64,000 nt of DNA from Asticcacaulis machinosus (lineage in GTDB: Bacteria > Pseudomonadota > Alphaproteobacteria > Caulobacterales > Caulobacteraceae): positions 1,612,001 to 1,676,000 of the forward strand of contig NZ_JAQQKV010000001.1 of NCBI RefSeq assembly GCF_028550435.1, read 5' to 3'. Of the stretch, positions 1 to 8,832 are shown piece by piece. Numbering within the stretch: the first letter of the stretch is position 1; every line of letters begins with the position of its first letter. The notes beneath the pieces are model-generated. The model made no database searches. It saw only the letters and a list, made by a program, of their open reading frames with translations, and was not told where the DNA came from. Position numbers and translations under genes: made by a program.

Positions 1-1191
1 AGCGTCCGCGTCGGTCCGAAAAAGGATATCGTCGGGACGTGGGAAAAACTGGTAAAAGCTGAGGGCCTGCGGTTTGGCGTCTCCAACCACTCGGCCCACG
101 CCTGGCACTGGTGGCAGACGGCTTACGGTTATGATGCCGAAGGCCCGCTTAAAGGCGTGCGCTATGACGCTTATCGCCTGACCAAAAAGGACGGCAAGGG
201 CACATGGTGGGACGGCCTTGACCCGCAGGAGCTTTACACCGGGCGGGCCGAGGGCATGGTGCCGCCTGACGGCATCACGTCGATCACCGACATGCAGGCC
301 TTTAACGACAAAACCTCCGGCGAATGGACCGAGGCGCAGCCGAAGAACAACCCATACTATGCCAAACAGTGGCTGGCCCGTCAGAACGACCTGATGGATA
401 AGTACCGCCCCGATTTTGTCTATATGGACAACTATGTCACCCCGCTGGCTGGCGTGGGGCTTGAAGCGACGGCCTATTTCTATAACCAGTCCACCAAATG
501 GCACGGCAAAAACGAAGCGGTCGTCACTGGCAATAAGCTGGATGCCACGCAAGCCAAAGCCCTGACCAATAATGTCGAGCGCGGGGCGTCGGCTTACCTG
601 AGGCCCGAATACTGGCAGACCTGCACCTGCATCGGCAACTGGCACTATGACCGCGCCCTGTATGAACGTGACGGCTATAAATCGGCCAAGCAGGTCATCC
701 AGTTACTGACTGATGCGGTCTCGAAAAATGGCAACCTTTTGCTGTCGATCCCGATTCGCGGTAACGGCGAAATCGATGAGAAAGAAGTGGCCATCCTTGA
801 GGACATGGCCGCGTGGATGGCCGTCAATAACGAGGCGATCTTCGGCACCCGCGCGTGGCATACGTTTGGGGAAGGCCCGACCGAAGTCGGTGCCGGACAC
901 CAGAATGAAGCCGCCGCCAAACCGTTTACCGCTCAGGATATCCGCTTTACCACCAAGGACGGCGCGCTCTATGCGCTGGCGCAGGACTGGCCCGAAAGCG
1001 GTCAGATGCTCATAACCACGTTCGCAAAAAATACGCTCAATGCCAAAGCTCGTATTGAAACCGTTGAACTTTTGGGTATAGCTCAACCTCTGGAATTTGA
1101 ATTGTCTCCAGACGGACTAAATGTGAAACTGCCCGCTCAGCGTCCGGCCGCAACGCCGGTGCTAAAAATCACCGGCCAGACTCTGGTTTAG
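1..1191 (+). CDS. GH29-type alpha-L-fucosidase, 5' end cut by window
   Basis: The frame is open from base 1, so the gene begins upstream; 396 C-terminal residues are visible. The start reads VGPKKDIVGTWEKL, then GVSNHSAHAWHWW, typical of the (beta/alpha)8 barrel of GH29. The segment YRPDFVYMDNY fits the GH29 strand that carries the nucleophile Asp (Asp codon at 427-429). The end is a small beta-sandwich-like domain. By family it should release alpha-L-fucose from glycans in the periplasm; the signal peptide would lie outside the window. The neighbouring GH31 and GH35 genes, which run the opposite way, suggest that the substrate is fucosylated xyloglucan oligosaccharide. Family confidence is high; linkage specificity is inference. 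Confidence 0.88.
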   Translation, partial: SVRVGPKKDIVGTWEKLVKAEGLRFGVSNHSAHAWHWWQTAYGYDAEGPLKGVRYDAYRLTKKDGKGTWWDGLDPQELYTGRAEGMVPPDGITSITDMQAFNDKTSGEWTEAQPKNNPYYAKQWLARQNDLMDKYRPDFVYMDNYVTPLAGVGLEATAYFYNQSTKWHGKNEAVVTGNKLDATQAKALTNNVERGASAYLRPEYWQTCTCIGNWHYDRALYERDGYKSAKQVIQLLTDAVSKNGNLLLSIPIRGNGEIDEKEVAILEDMAAWMAVNNEAIFGTRAWHTFGEGPTEVGAGHQNEAAAKPFTAQDIRFTTKDGALYALAQDWPESGQMLITTFAKNTLNAKARIETVELLGIAQPLEFELSPDGLNVKLPAQRPAATPVLKITGQTLV

Positions 1192-1217
1192 TCCGCCCAT
1201 AAGGAACCCGCGCCTTA

Positions 1218-1406
1218 ATGCCTGTTGATGACCCCTGCTGCCCGATCAGCCTCTATGCCCGCCAATTGCGCACCTATATGTGGGCCGTCGACGATATGAT
1301 CTGCGAACAGAAGCTGGAACAGGCCCGTAAGGTGCAGGCGGTCAGGTCGTGGTTGCTGGGCTTTAATATCGATCCGGATCGGCCTTTGCCGTTCAAGCGC
1401 AAATAA
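1218..1406 (+). CDS. small hypothetical protein, 62 aa
   Basis: Begins 26 bases after the fucosidase stop, with AAGGA about 12 bases before the ATG. The protein is mostly helical and charged, with Cys-Cys near the N-terminus and a basic end (PFKRK). No signal peptide or membrane segment is visible and I do not recognise a family. The short gap and same direction suggest co-transcription with the fucosidase. It could be a chance ORF; codon use is in keeping with neighbours. Confidence 0.45.
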   Translation: MPVDDPCCPISLYARQLRTYMWAVDDMICEQKLEQARKVQAVRSWLLGFNIDPDRPLPFKRK

Positions 1407-1407
1407 A

Positions 1408-1564
1408 AGAACTCCCCCTGCGGGGCCGCCCGCGCGGTGCAGGGGGAGCTGATTTTAGCGTAGCTAAATATCAGAGGGGGTGAACAGCACTGACTGTCAG
1501 TTTACCCCCTCTTCAATTTATGAAAATCATAAATCGAAGCTCCCCCTCCAAGAGGGGGAGTTCT
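1408..1564. repeat. multi-hairpin intergenic repeat, copy 1
   Basis: A 157-base element bounded by a perfect 12-base inverted repeat (AGAACTCCCCCT at the left, AGGGGGAGTTCT at the right). It fills the gap between two convergent genes. Inside are several smaller stems, including TTAGC/GCTAA, ATTTATG/CATAAAT and AGGGGGT/ACCCCCT. A second copy lies at 15614-15744 with the same ends and order of stems but different stem bases. It is a REP/BIME- or MITE-like element and may serve as a two-way terminator. No transposase is present. Confidence 0.85.
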
Positions 1565-1569
1565 AAGGT

Positions 1570-4440
1570 TTACCGCTTCACCGTCACAGCCGCGCCATTA
1601 TAGGTCACCGTACGGTCCGACGCGTCAAAGTCGGTGGTTTTCCCACCTTCGGTGATAAAGCGCACCTTGAACGTCCGGTTGGTCACCATACCCTTATATT
1701 CGCCCGAACGTGCACCGATGGTCAGTTCGCCGGTCTTGTCATTATAGGCAAACGGGATGCGGCTGAACTGGCCCTTGATATAGGCATTGGTCACGCCGTC
1801 ATCTTCATAGAGGCTATAGCTGCCGTTCGCACCGGTATAGACATTGATTGTGATCGGTGCATCGGGCTTTTCATCGACATACTGCATCACCGGCCCAAAC
1901 GGTACGATCGCGCCCGATTTGACAAACAGCGGGATCTGATCAAGCGGCGCATCGACCGTGATCGTCTGACCGCCCTTGGCCTTGGCACCCGTGTAGACAT
2001 CGTACCAGTCAGCCCCCGCGGGTAAGTAAACGCTGCGCGAGGTCGCCTGATACTTGGTCACCGGGGCAACCATGATCGATGTACCGAACATATACTGATC
2101 ACGAAGGTCCTTGGCCTTGGCGTCGTTCGGGAAATCAAGTGCAAAGCCGCGCATGATAGGCGCCGAGTCATAGTGGCTGGCCGCCGCCGCCGTGTAGATA
2201 TACGGCATCAGGCGGTAACGCAGTTCCAGGAACCACACCATGTTGGCGCGCATGGGCGAGCCTTCGGGTGAGATTTCATGGATTTCGCGCTTCACCCCTT
2301 CGCCATGAGAGCGCATCAGCGGCGAGAACGTGCCGAACTGCCACCAGCGCTGGTTCAGCTCACGCCATTCCTTCAGATCATCAGCCGTACCGGTGCCACC
2401 GGCGGTGCGGTTTTCCTGCAGACCACCGACCTCTTTGCCCTGAAAACGGGTTTCCTGCGCATAGCCGCCGATGTCGTGCGTCCAGTTCGGCACACCGGAA
2501 AAACCCGTCTGCACACCGGCCGAGATCTGGTCATAGAGATTATCCCACGTGCCGACCACATCGCCCGACCACAGGGCCGCCGCGTTGCGCTGCACACCGG
2601 CAAAGCCTGAGCGGGTCAGGATAAACTGGCGGGTATCCGGCTGATCAGCACTCAGTCCGTCATACATGGCCTGGGTATTCATGGTGGCATAGGCGTTATG
2701 AACCAGAGCCCCCGGCCCCATCTGGGTCGGGGTGATCAGTTCGGCAAATTCCTCCGGTGAGGTGTTGGAACGCACGTCAGGCTCGGTATTATCCATCCAC
2801 CACGCATCGAAGCCGTACTTCACCAGACCTTCTTTCATCTGGCGGTAATAGATATCGCGCGCTTCTTTGTTATACGGCGAATAGTGGCTGTTGAGATAGC
2901 CCGGACCGACCCAGTCCTTAAAGCCCAGTTCGACGTTCTTGGTCCACATATAGCCCTTGGCGTCGAATTCCTTATAATTATCGGTGTTCGGATAGTACTT
3001 GCCCCAGATCGAGATCATGATGCGGGCATTCTGGGCGTGAACCTTATCGACCATACCCTTGGGGTCAGGGAAGCGGGTGGCGTCGAACTTATGGCTGCCC
3101 CACTGGTCTTCCGGCCAGTAGAACCAGTCCTGCACGATATTGTCGATCGGCCATTTATTGTCGCGGTAGGTTTTGAGCACGCCCAGCAACTGGTCTTGCG
3201 TCTCATAGCGTTGACGCGACTGCCAGAAACCGTAAGCCCACTTCGGCATCATCGGCGGGGTGCCGGTGACGTGGTGGTAGCCGCCGATGACACCTTCGAT
3301 ATCCTTGCCCGAAATGAAGTAGTAGTTCAGGCCCGTGCCCGCCTCAGAAGTAAAGCGCAGGGAGTGCTTATCGGCTGAGGCCTCCGGATTGGAATGGTGC
3401 AGCGAAACCAGACCGCCGGACGGTTCCCACTCCAGATAGACCTTAACCGGCTTCTTGGCCTCAAAGGTCTGTTCGAAGTTGTTGTACCAGCCGTTCCAGC
3501 CCATGCGCCAGATTTCGTGACCAAAGAGGGTCTTGTCATCGATTTTAAGCGTCGCATAGTCGGACGCGAACAGGCGCATCTTATGCACGCCCGCCTTGTC
3601 GGAGGTCATGCGGCCTTCCCAGACCACCTTGACCTTTTTGCCGGTCGTCGCTTCCTTGCTGAGGGCCGCATCTTTGGGCCAGTATTTATCGACATCGCTC
3701 AGGAACTGGTAACGGACATCCGGCTCGTTGCGCGTCACGATCAGCTTACCGTCGACATAGTATTTGGCGGTAAGCCCGGCCTTGCCGTCCAGCCCGTGCA
3801 GCTTAAGATCACGGCTGGCCAGACCGAAACGCACCGGATTACCAAAGCGCGTGACCGAGTTGTTATCCCACAGCACGCCGTAGTTTTGGTCCGAGACCAC
3901 AAACGGGATGCCGATGTCCATATTGTGCTGGCGCAGTTCGACATCTTCGCCGTTCAGGTTCATCTGGGCGTTCTGGTGCTGGCCCAGACCATAGAACATT
4001 TCGGTCGTGCTCTTGTTGAACTGGGCCGAGGTGGCGACATAGGACTTCCCCTCAACCAGAACCGGCTTGATATCGGCCTTGGCCTGCGTCAGCACGGCCT
4101 TACCCGACGCATCCTGGAATGTGATCAGGCCGTTTTTCAGGGACACCACGGCCTTGGTTTTACCGGCATCAAGAGTGACGGTGTCGGCTGCACTGCTGAC
4201 CGCAAACGAGCCCGAAGGCTTGGCGACCGCCATCAGAGATGAGATCTGCGCGCGGGCCGGATCATCGACCGCCAGCACATGGATAATCGAGTCGCTGATG
4301 ACCTCAAGGCGCACTTCTTTGGCCGAACCGATGTCAGGCTTCACCACAATACCGGTGGCGGTTTTTTCAAAGCTGCCGGCCAGAGCCGTGCTGGCCATCA
4401 ACATAACCGCCAGAGCGGGAGCGTAGATAAATGGTTTCAT
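1570..4440 (-). CDS. GH31 alpha-xylosidase with PA14 insert, secreted
   Basis: 956 residues with an N-terminal signal peptide (about 1-22, ending STALAGS). An N-terminal beta-sandwich is followed by a PA14-like domain (about 220-365, with the WNGWYNNFEQTFEA region) inserted before the GH31 barrel. The catalytic nucleophile is Asp550 in DAWWMDNTEPD; the acid/base is in the ALWSGDVVGTWDN segment. PA14-containing GH31 enzymes such as Cellvibrio Xyl31A remove alpha-1,6-xylose from the non-reducing end of xyloglucan oligosaccharides, and the next upstream gene is a GH35 of the matching type. AGGGA lies about 8 bases before the ATG. It lies 20 bases after the GH35 gene, probably in one operon. Alpha-glucosidase activity is the main alternative. 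Confidence 0.9.
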   Translation of the reverse strand: MKPFIYAPALAVMLMASTALAGSFEKTATGIVVKPDIGSAKEVRLEVISDSIIHVLAVDDPARAQISSLMAVAKPSGSFAVSSAADTVTLDAGKTKAVVSLKNGLITFQDASGKAVLTQAKADIKPVLVEGKSYVATSAQFNKSTTEMFYGLGQHQNAQMNLNGEDVELRQHNMDIGIPFVVSDQNYGVLWDNNSVTRFGNPVRFGLASRDLKLHGLDGKAGLTAKYYVDGKLIVTRNEPDVRYQFLSDVDKYWPKDAALSKEATTGKKVKVVWEGRMTSDKAGVHKMRLFASDYATLKIDDKTLFGHEIWRMGWNGWYNNFEQTFEAKKPVKVYLEWEPSGGLVSLHHSNPEASADKHSLRFTSEAGTGLNYYFISGKDIEGVIGGYHHVTGTPPMMPKWAYGFWQSRQRYETQDQLLGVLKTYRDNKWPIDNIVQDWFYWPEDQWGSHKFDATRFPDPKGMVDKVHAQNARIMISIWGKYYPNTDNYKEFDAKGYMWTKNVELGFKDWVGPGYLNSHYSPYNKEARDIYYRQMKEGLVKYGFDAWWMDNTEPDVRSNTSPEEFAELITPTQMGPGALVHNAYATMNTQAMYDGLSADQPDTRQFILTRSGFAGVQRNAAALWSGDVVGTWDNLYDQISAGVQTGFSGVPNWTHDIGGYAQETRFQGKEVGGLQENRTAGGTGTADDLKEWRELNQRWWQFGTFSPLMRSHGEGVKREIHEISPEGSPMRANMVWFLELRYRLMPYIYTAAAASHYDSAPIMRGFALDFPNDAKAKDLRDQYMFGTSIMVAPVTKYQATSRSVYLPAGADWYDVYTGAKAKGGQTITVDAPLDQIPLFVKSGAIVPFGPVMQYVDEKPDAPITINVYTGANGSYSLYEDDGVTNAYIKGQFSRIPFAYNDKTGELTIGARSGEYKGMVTNRTFKVRFITEGGKTTDFDASDRTVTYNGAAVTVKR

Positions 4441-4460
4441 AATCGTCTTCCCTGTATCGT

Positions 4461-6128
4461 TTAATAGGTAGCGAGTTTGATTTTAAGAATAGCCGGTTCG
4501 CCGGTCAGGTTCAGGCCGTAGTCGGTCTGATCGCCGTTCCAGACGAAATCGACAACCCATTTGCCATTTTCAAAATGGCCCTGCTCGACCGCGCGGAAGA
4601 TCAGGTTCTTACCCTTTTGTTTGTCGCCCACGCCGAAATTAAGGCGGGCATGGACGCCGGTGACCAGAAACTCATCTTCGGACAGTTGGGCAACGACCAC
4701 GCCGCCATTAGGCTTTTCACGGCCCGGCACCGGATCGAACTTACCCAGCCACGTCCATTCGGTCAGGCCAAACTGCCATTCGCCATACATGACGTCGAGC
4801 TTCCATTTGCCACCCAGATCGATCGACTGCGGCTTGCGGTCATCGGCTTCGGCCACGCCCCAGACGGGCTTCTCATAGGCGATCTTGGCCCAGTCGCGCA
4901 TCATCGGCGCAAACAGAGCATATTTCTCACGGAAGGGTTTCAGGCCCTCAGGATTGATGTGACGCCCACCCAGCGGATAGTTGGTATAGCCGGTATAGTC
5001 GATGCCGAACGGTGAGAACCCGATCCCGCCGCGCCCCAGTACACTAAAGATATAGCGCGCAAACTCGGTATCCGAGCCGGTTTCCGGCACAAACAACGGA
5101 TTGTTGTGCTTGGTGTAGTGGCTGAGGGCCGCCTCATAATTGGCCGAGTCGCGCTTATAGATATCGGGCGCAATAATATCGATGGCCGGTGCCGCGGCCT
5201 GATAGATGTCGATCACGTTATGGGTCGGCCCGCCGGAGGAGTAGGTTTCCGGCCCGACCTCGACCAGAGGCTCACGCAGGGCCGCATTGACGAACATCGG
5301 CAGGTCATAGACCTTGCGGCCCGCGGCGGCGATCTCATTGATGTAGCTCGCTATATGCCAGGCGTGGAAATATTCATCAGCGTGTTTTCCAAACACCTGC
5401 GACCACGATCCGCCCTTAGCGATCCCCTTCTTTTTCAGGAGGGCGGCGGGCACCTGACCGGCAAATACCTTTTCCGCCTTAGGGGAATAGTCGCGAACCG
5501 AGCCATAGGTGCCACTCTCGTTCTGGGGCTGGATCATGATGACGGTATGCTGATCGCCGTCGATTTTCTTCAGGTGCGTCATCAGGGCGACGAAGGCGGA
5601 TTTGTCGGCCTCCAAGGTCGTGCGCTCCATCGGCGACAGGCAATAGGACATGGTGCCGTCTTTTTTAGTGATGCGCGGGAAGCGTTTATTGTCCAGCTTC
5701 ACCCAGTCCGGCGTATAGTTGGGCGAAGTGTTCTTCCACGTCCCGAACCACAGCAGCACCAGCCGCATATCGTTCGCGCGGGCTTGCTTAACCAGTTCAT
5801 CAACATAGGAAAAATCGAACTGGCCTTCCTTGGGCTCAATCTGCTCCCACGCCACCGGAATTTCCAGCGTATTGGCGTGGATGTCTTTCAGCGCCGGCCA
5901 GACCTTGGGCAGTTGCGACACATAGTTCGAAGAGTTATTGGCCTGCCCGCCGAGGATCAGATAAGGCGCGCCATCGACAAACAGCGCCGCCTTGCCGTTC
6001 TTTTTCTCAATACGCGGCGACTCTTTTACAGCCTGCGCTACCGTTGGCATGGCGGCCGAAACCATCATCAGGCCGGCACAGGCCCCCATCAGGAAACGCC
6101 GCGTCAGCTTTGCGTGCGTGGATATCAT
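4461..6128 (-). CDS. GH35 beta-galactosidase, Bgl35A-like, exported
   Basis: I place the start at 6128 (reading MISTHAKLTRRFLMG), because this gives a twin-arginine-like signal peptide cleaved near AQA; an in-frame extension to 6230 is possible but adds an unlikely leader. From that start the acid/base is Glu204 (QPQNESGTYG) and the nucleophile Glu349 (LFVPETGSDT). The C-terminal region is of the DUF5597 type. This short GH35 class includes Cellvibrio Bgl35A, which removes beta-1,2-galactose from xyloglucan side chains before the alpha-xylosidase acts. It is first in the probable operon with the GH31 gene. The shared divergent promoter region carries a LacI-type palindrome at 6359-6372. Confidence 0.9.
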   Translation of the reverse strand: MISTHAKLTRRFLMGACAGLMMVSAAMPTVAQAVKESPRIEKKNGKAALFVDGAPYLILGGQANNSSNYVSQLPKVWPALKDIHANTLEIPVAWEQIEPKEGQFDFSYVDELVKQARANDMRLVLLWFGTWKNTSPNYTPDWVKLDNKRFPRITKKDGTMSYCLSPMERTTLEADKSAFVALMTHLKKIDGDQHTVIMIQPQNESGTYGSVRDYSPKAEKVFAGQVPAALLKKKGIAKGGSWSQVFGKHADEYFHAWHIASYINEIAAAGRKVYDLPMFVNAALREPLVEVGPETYSSGGPTHNVIDIYQAAAPAIDIIAPDIYKRDSANYEAALSHYTKHNNPLFVPETGSDTEFARYIFSVLGRGGIGFSPFGIDYTGYTNYPLGGRHINPEGLKPFREKYALFAPMMRDWAKIAYEKPVWGVAEADDRKPQSIDLGGKWKLDVMYGEWQFGLTEWTWLGKFDPVPGREKPNGGVVVAQLSEDEFLVTGVHARLNFGVGDKQKGKNLIFRAVEQGHFENGKWVVDFVWNGDQTDYGLNLTGEPAILKIKLATY

Positions 6129-6587
6129 ACTGAATTCCGGTTGCCCGGCTCCCTCTGAAACATCTGTGTTTAAGTACGGGATATAAACCATGAGCCACAC
6201 AGCGTCATGCGCCGTGGCCCTCAGCCGCAACTGGATGTCCCTTCAACCATCGCTTCCCGGTTTTTGCTCTTTGCCGCGGTATTTTCGTTTGGCACGCGAC
6301 GAGCTATTTTATCTTACAAATTTGTGTATCATCAAAAATTCAAACGGCAAGTCAAAATTGATAGCGCTATCATTGAAAAAGGTGTCCAATAGAAAAACGC
6401 TTTGAAAACGATGACTAATTTCACTTTCCAAAGCGTGGCCCATTAAACGGAAAAAACAAAAAAATGTGTGTTTGCAGTTATTTAGGCTGGACAAGGACGA
6501 CATTTTTTGCCGATTAAACAAGGGCTGGTTGAGATTTTACATATAATAGCCCGCGCCAAAGCGGGGCAAATGGCAAGGTAGAGAAAC
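6129..6587. promoter_or_regulatory. divergent promoter region, GH35/GH31 and FadR-type regulator
   Basis: 459 bases, clearly AT-richer than the flanking genes, between two divergent genes. It contains the perfect palindrome at 6359-6372 and several short ORFs that show no family resemblance and overlap each other, which I treat as chance. No RNA gene is recognised. Promoters for both directions are expected here. Confidence 0.6.
6359..6372. promoter_or_regulatory. LacI-type operator candidate
   Basis: TGATAGCGCTATCA is a perfect 14-base palindrome with the central GCGC flanked by TA, the usual form of LacI/GalR-family operators. It lies 231 bases upstream of the GH35 start. A related site TGATAGCGCTAACC occurs at 24827-24840 before the MFS gene. 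No LacI-family gene is in the window, so the regulator is unseen. The adjacent FadR-type protein belongs to a different family with a different usual site. Confidence 0.55.
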
Positions 6588-7295
6588 ATGCGTACCCATC
6601 GTGGCATCAGCCTGACCTACGGGCTTTTGGAAACTCTTGGTCAATCGATCGTCATTGGCGATTTCGATAAGGACGGCTTTCCGACCGAGGCGGAATTATG
6701 CGCTAAATTCGGGGCCAGCCGCACGGTTGCCCGCGAAGCCGTGAAAATGCTGACTGCCAAGGGCCTTTTGAGCGCCCGCCCGCGCCAAGGCACCAAAGTC
6801 GAGCCGATTACCCAATGGAACCTGCTCGATCCAGATGTCACGCGCTGGTTGATGGAGCGGCAATATTCCAACAAGATTTATCGCGAATTTACCGAGGTGC
6901 GCCTGGCGATCGAGCCCGTGGCGGCGGCGCTTGCGGCTCAGCGCGCGAATAAGGCCGATATTCGCGCCATCCGCGACGGGTTAAACGGCATGCGCGATGA
7001 GGCCGCAGATCATGATGCGGCCCTTTTGGCCGATATTGATTTCCATGTCGCTATCTTAAAGGCCTCCGGCAATCCGTTCTTTTTGCAATTGCGGGCCCTG
7101 ATCAATACCGCCCTGCGCATCTCGATCGGTCTGACCAATAAGATTTCCGGCCATACCGCCTCGATCCCGGCCCACGAAGCCGTACTGATCGCCATTGAAA
7201 ATGGTGATGCCGTTGGCGCTGAAAAAGCCATGCGGGCAATCCTTTTGGAATCGCTGGAACTTCTGGCGTCCTTCAATCCGGAAACAACGCATTAA
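6588..7295 (+). CDS. FadR-subfamily GntR transcriptional regulator
   Basis: 235 residues. A winged helix-turn-helix occupies about 1-75 (FPTEAELCAKFGASRTVAREAV is the recognition region, and GLLSARPRQGTKV the wing). An all-helical FCD ligand domain follows (about 95-230), with the metal/ligand-type residues in DIDFHVAILKASGNPF and the late His in IPAHEAV. Family members repress sugar-acid or sugar catabolic genes and release DNA on binding a small carboxylate or sugar. It is divergent from the GH35/GH31 operon and convergent with the GH27 gene, so control of this cassette is likely but not shown. The inducer cannot be deduced. Confidence 0.9.
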   Translation: MRTHRGISLTYGLLETLGQSIVIGDFDKDGFPTEAELCAKFGASRTVAREAVKMLTAKGLLSARPRQGTKVEPITQWNLLDPDVTRWLMERQYSNKIYREFTEVRLAIEPVAAALAAQRANKADIRAIRDGLNGMRDEAADHDAALLADIDFHVAILKASGNPFFLQLRALINTALRISIGLTNKISGHTASIPAHEAVLIAIENGDAVGAEKAMRAILLESLELLASFNPETTH

Positions 7296-7307
7296 ATCTT
7301 TAGTCCC

Positions 7308-7369
7308 GCGCCGGAGGTGTGGTTGGAGCGGAATGCAGCATCATTCCGCTCCAACCACACCTCCGGCGC
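7308..7369. repeat. perfect 28-base inverted repeat between convergent genes
   Basis: The left arm 7308-7335 (begins GCGCCGGAGGTGTGG) and right arm 7342-7369 are exact reverse complements with a 6-base loop, CAGCAT. It lies between the stops of the regulator (7295) and the GH27 gene (7379). There is no T run, so it is not a classical intrinsic terminator, but as RNA it would form a very stable hairpin from either strand. Confidence 0.9.
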
Positions 7370-7378
7370 ACTGGAATT

Positions 7379-8587
7379 TTAAACCTTCGGCGTAATCCGC
7401 ACCATGATGACGCCGTGCGGAGCCACCGTGCCGCCGAACTGGCCTTTGACGTTTTTCGTCACGGCCTTAGACCACAGGTCTTTGACATCGGCCTTTAAGG
7501 CGGCAGGCAGATCGATCTGATCCCAACTGAGACTCATAGCCTTAGGTTCCAGCGAACGGTTAAACAGCACAACCGCCCGGTCGCCGCCTTTGAGTGGCCG
7601 CGCCCAGATTTCGAGATCGCCCTCTTTCCAGATGCGCCGCGCCTGTTGCCCCAGCGGGTCCTGATCGACGGCGATGACATCTTTGTTCGTCAGAATCTTG
7701 AGCGTCTCCTCACTCATGGTCGACAGGTCATTGCCTGAAATCAAGGGCGCGGCCAGCATGGCCCACAACGAAAAGTGCGCCTCATATTCCGTCTTGGTCA
7801 TGCCGCCATTGCCGACTTCGAGCATGTCCGGATCGTTCCAGCGATTCGGACCGGAGTGGCTCCACAGATCAACCTGCTTATCTAAGATATTGGTCATGCC
7901 GATCGAATAGCCTTGCTTGCCTTCCCAGGCGTCAAAGATATCCCCGGTCGTGCGCCACATATGGCCGGGCGCGTGCGCCCATTTCGACGGTTCATTATCG
8001 CCCCATTCGCAGATCGACAGCAGTATATCCCGCCCCGAAGCCCGCAGCGCCTTGGCCATGATGGTGTAGGCCGCCTCGGCATCCATCGTGCCGGTGTAGC
8101 ACCAGTCGTATTTCAGATAATCGACGCCCCACTCGGCATACTGGCGCGCATCCTGAAACTCATAGCCGCGGCTGCCCGGACGGCCACCGCAGGTCAGAAC
8201 GCCTGCGTCGGAATAGAGCCCAAACTTCAGCCCCTTGGAATGGACATAATCCGCCAGCGCCTTGATACCCGACGGGAAACGTTCCGGATCAGCCTGAATA
8301 TTGCCCTGAGCGTCGCGGCTTTTCTGCCAGCAATCGTCGATGACGATATACTGATAGCCCGCATCCTTCATACCCGATGACGCCATCGCATCAGCCTGAC
8401 GGCGCACCATAGCCTCATTGATATCGCACTTATACTTATTCCACGAATTCCAACCCATCGGCGGCGTGGCCGCCAGATCAGGCTTTGGGGCCTCAAGCTT
8501 TAAGGTTTCATGGGCCAAAGCCGTCGTGGCGCACGATAATGCTCCCAAAAAGGCCAAAGCCTTAAGGGCCGAAGTCAGAAAAGACAT
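7379..8587 (-). CDS. GH27 alpha-galactosidase, secreted
   Basis: I chose the start at 8587 because GGAGG sits 6 bases upstream; an ATG seven codons earlier is less well placed. 402 residues with a signal peptide (to about CATTALA). GH27 hallmarks in order: MGWNSWNKYKCDINE, VIDDCWQ, the nucleophile Asp in YLKYDWCYTG, the acid/base Asp in NRWNDPDMLEVGN, and a C-terminal beta domain. It hydrolyses terminal alpha-D-galactose, for example from galactomannan or raffinose-type sugars; GH27 also includes beta-L-arabinopyranosidases. It probably joins the periplasmic side-chain enzymes of this cassette, although xyloglucan itself normally lacks alpha-galactose. Confidence 0.92.
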   Translation of the reverse strand: MSFLTSALKALAFLGALSCATTALAHETLKLEAPKPDLAATPPMGWNSWNKYKCDINEAMVRRQADAMASSGMKDAGYQYIVIDDCWQKSRDAQGNIQADPERFPSGIKALADYVHSKGLKFGLYSDAGVLTCGGRPGSRGYEFQDARQYAEWGVDYLKYDWCYTGTMDAEAAYTIMAKALRASGRDILLSICEWGDNEPSKWAHAPGHMWRTTGDIFDAWEGKQGYSIGMTNILDKQVDLWSHSGPNRWNDPDMLEVGNGGMTKTEYEAHFSLWAMLAAPLISGNDLSTMSEETLKILTNKDVIAVDQDPLGQQARRIWKEGDLEIWARPLKGGDRAVVLFNRSLEPKAMSLSWDQIDLPAALKADVKDLWSKAVTKNVKGQFGGTVAPHGVIMVRITPKV

Positions 8588-8832
8588 AAATCCTCCCGCC
8601 CAGCGCACACCTTCGGCGCCGGTTTAGATGATCCCTCAGTGCAGTTATGCCGGAAAATCCGCCCGAAATCGCCGTCCGTTGACCGGCGGCGGCTGTTTAT
8701 GGAACTAATAAATATGATCAATGCGATGATGGCAAGTCATAAACCTTTTCTAAGGCCGATGACCATATTGTGCGTGACGTAAAGGTGATTGGCGTTTAAA
8801 CACGCCGCAGGGAATGGCAGTCAAAGGGTTCG

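Noticed and set aside
3394-4242. 282-codon plus-strand ORF opposite the GH31 gene
   Set aside because: Antisense shadow with no family resemblance.
5106-6158. Long plus-strand ORF (350 codons) opposite the GH35 gene
   Set aside because: No domain resemblance, Arg/His-rich composition typical of the antisense frame of GC-rich coding sequence; the GH35 reading has intact catalytic motifs.
6190-6521. Short ORFs on both strands in the divergent promoter region
   Set aside because: They overlap one another and the operator palindrome, and have no ribosome site or family.
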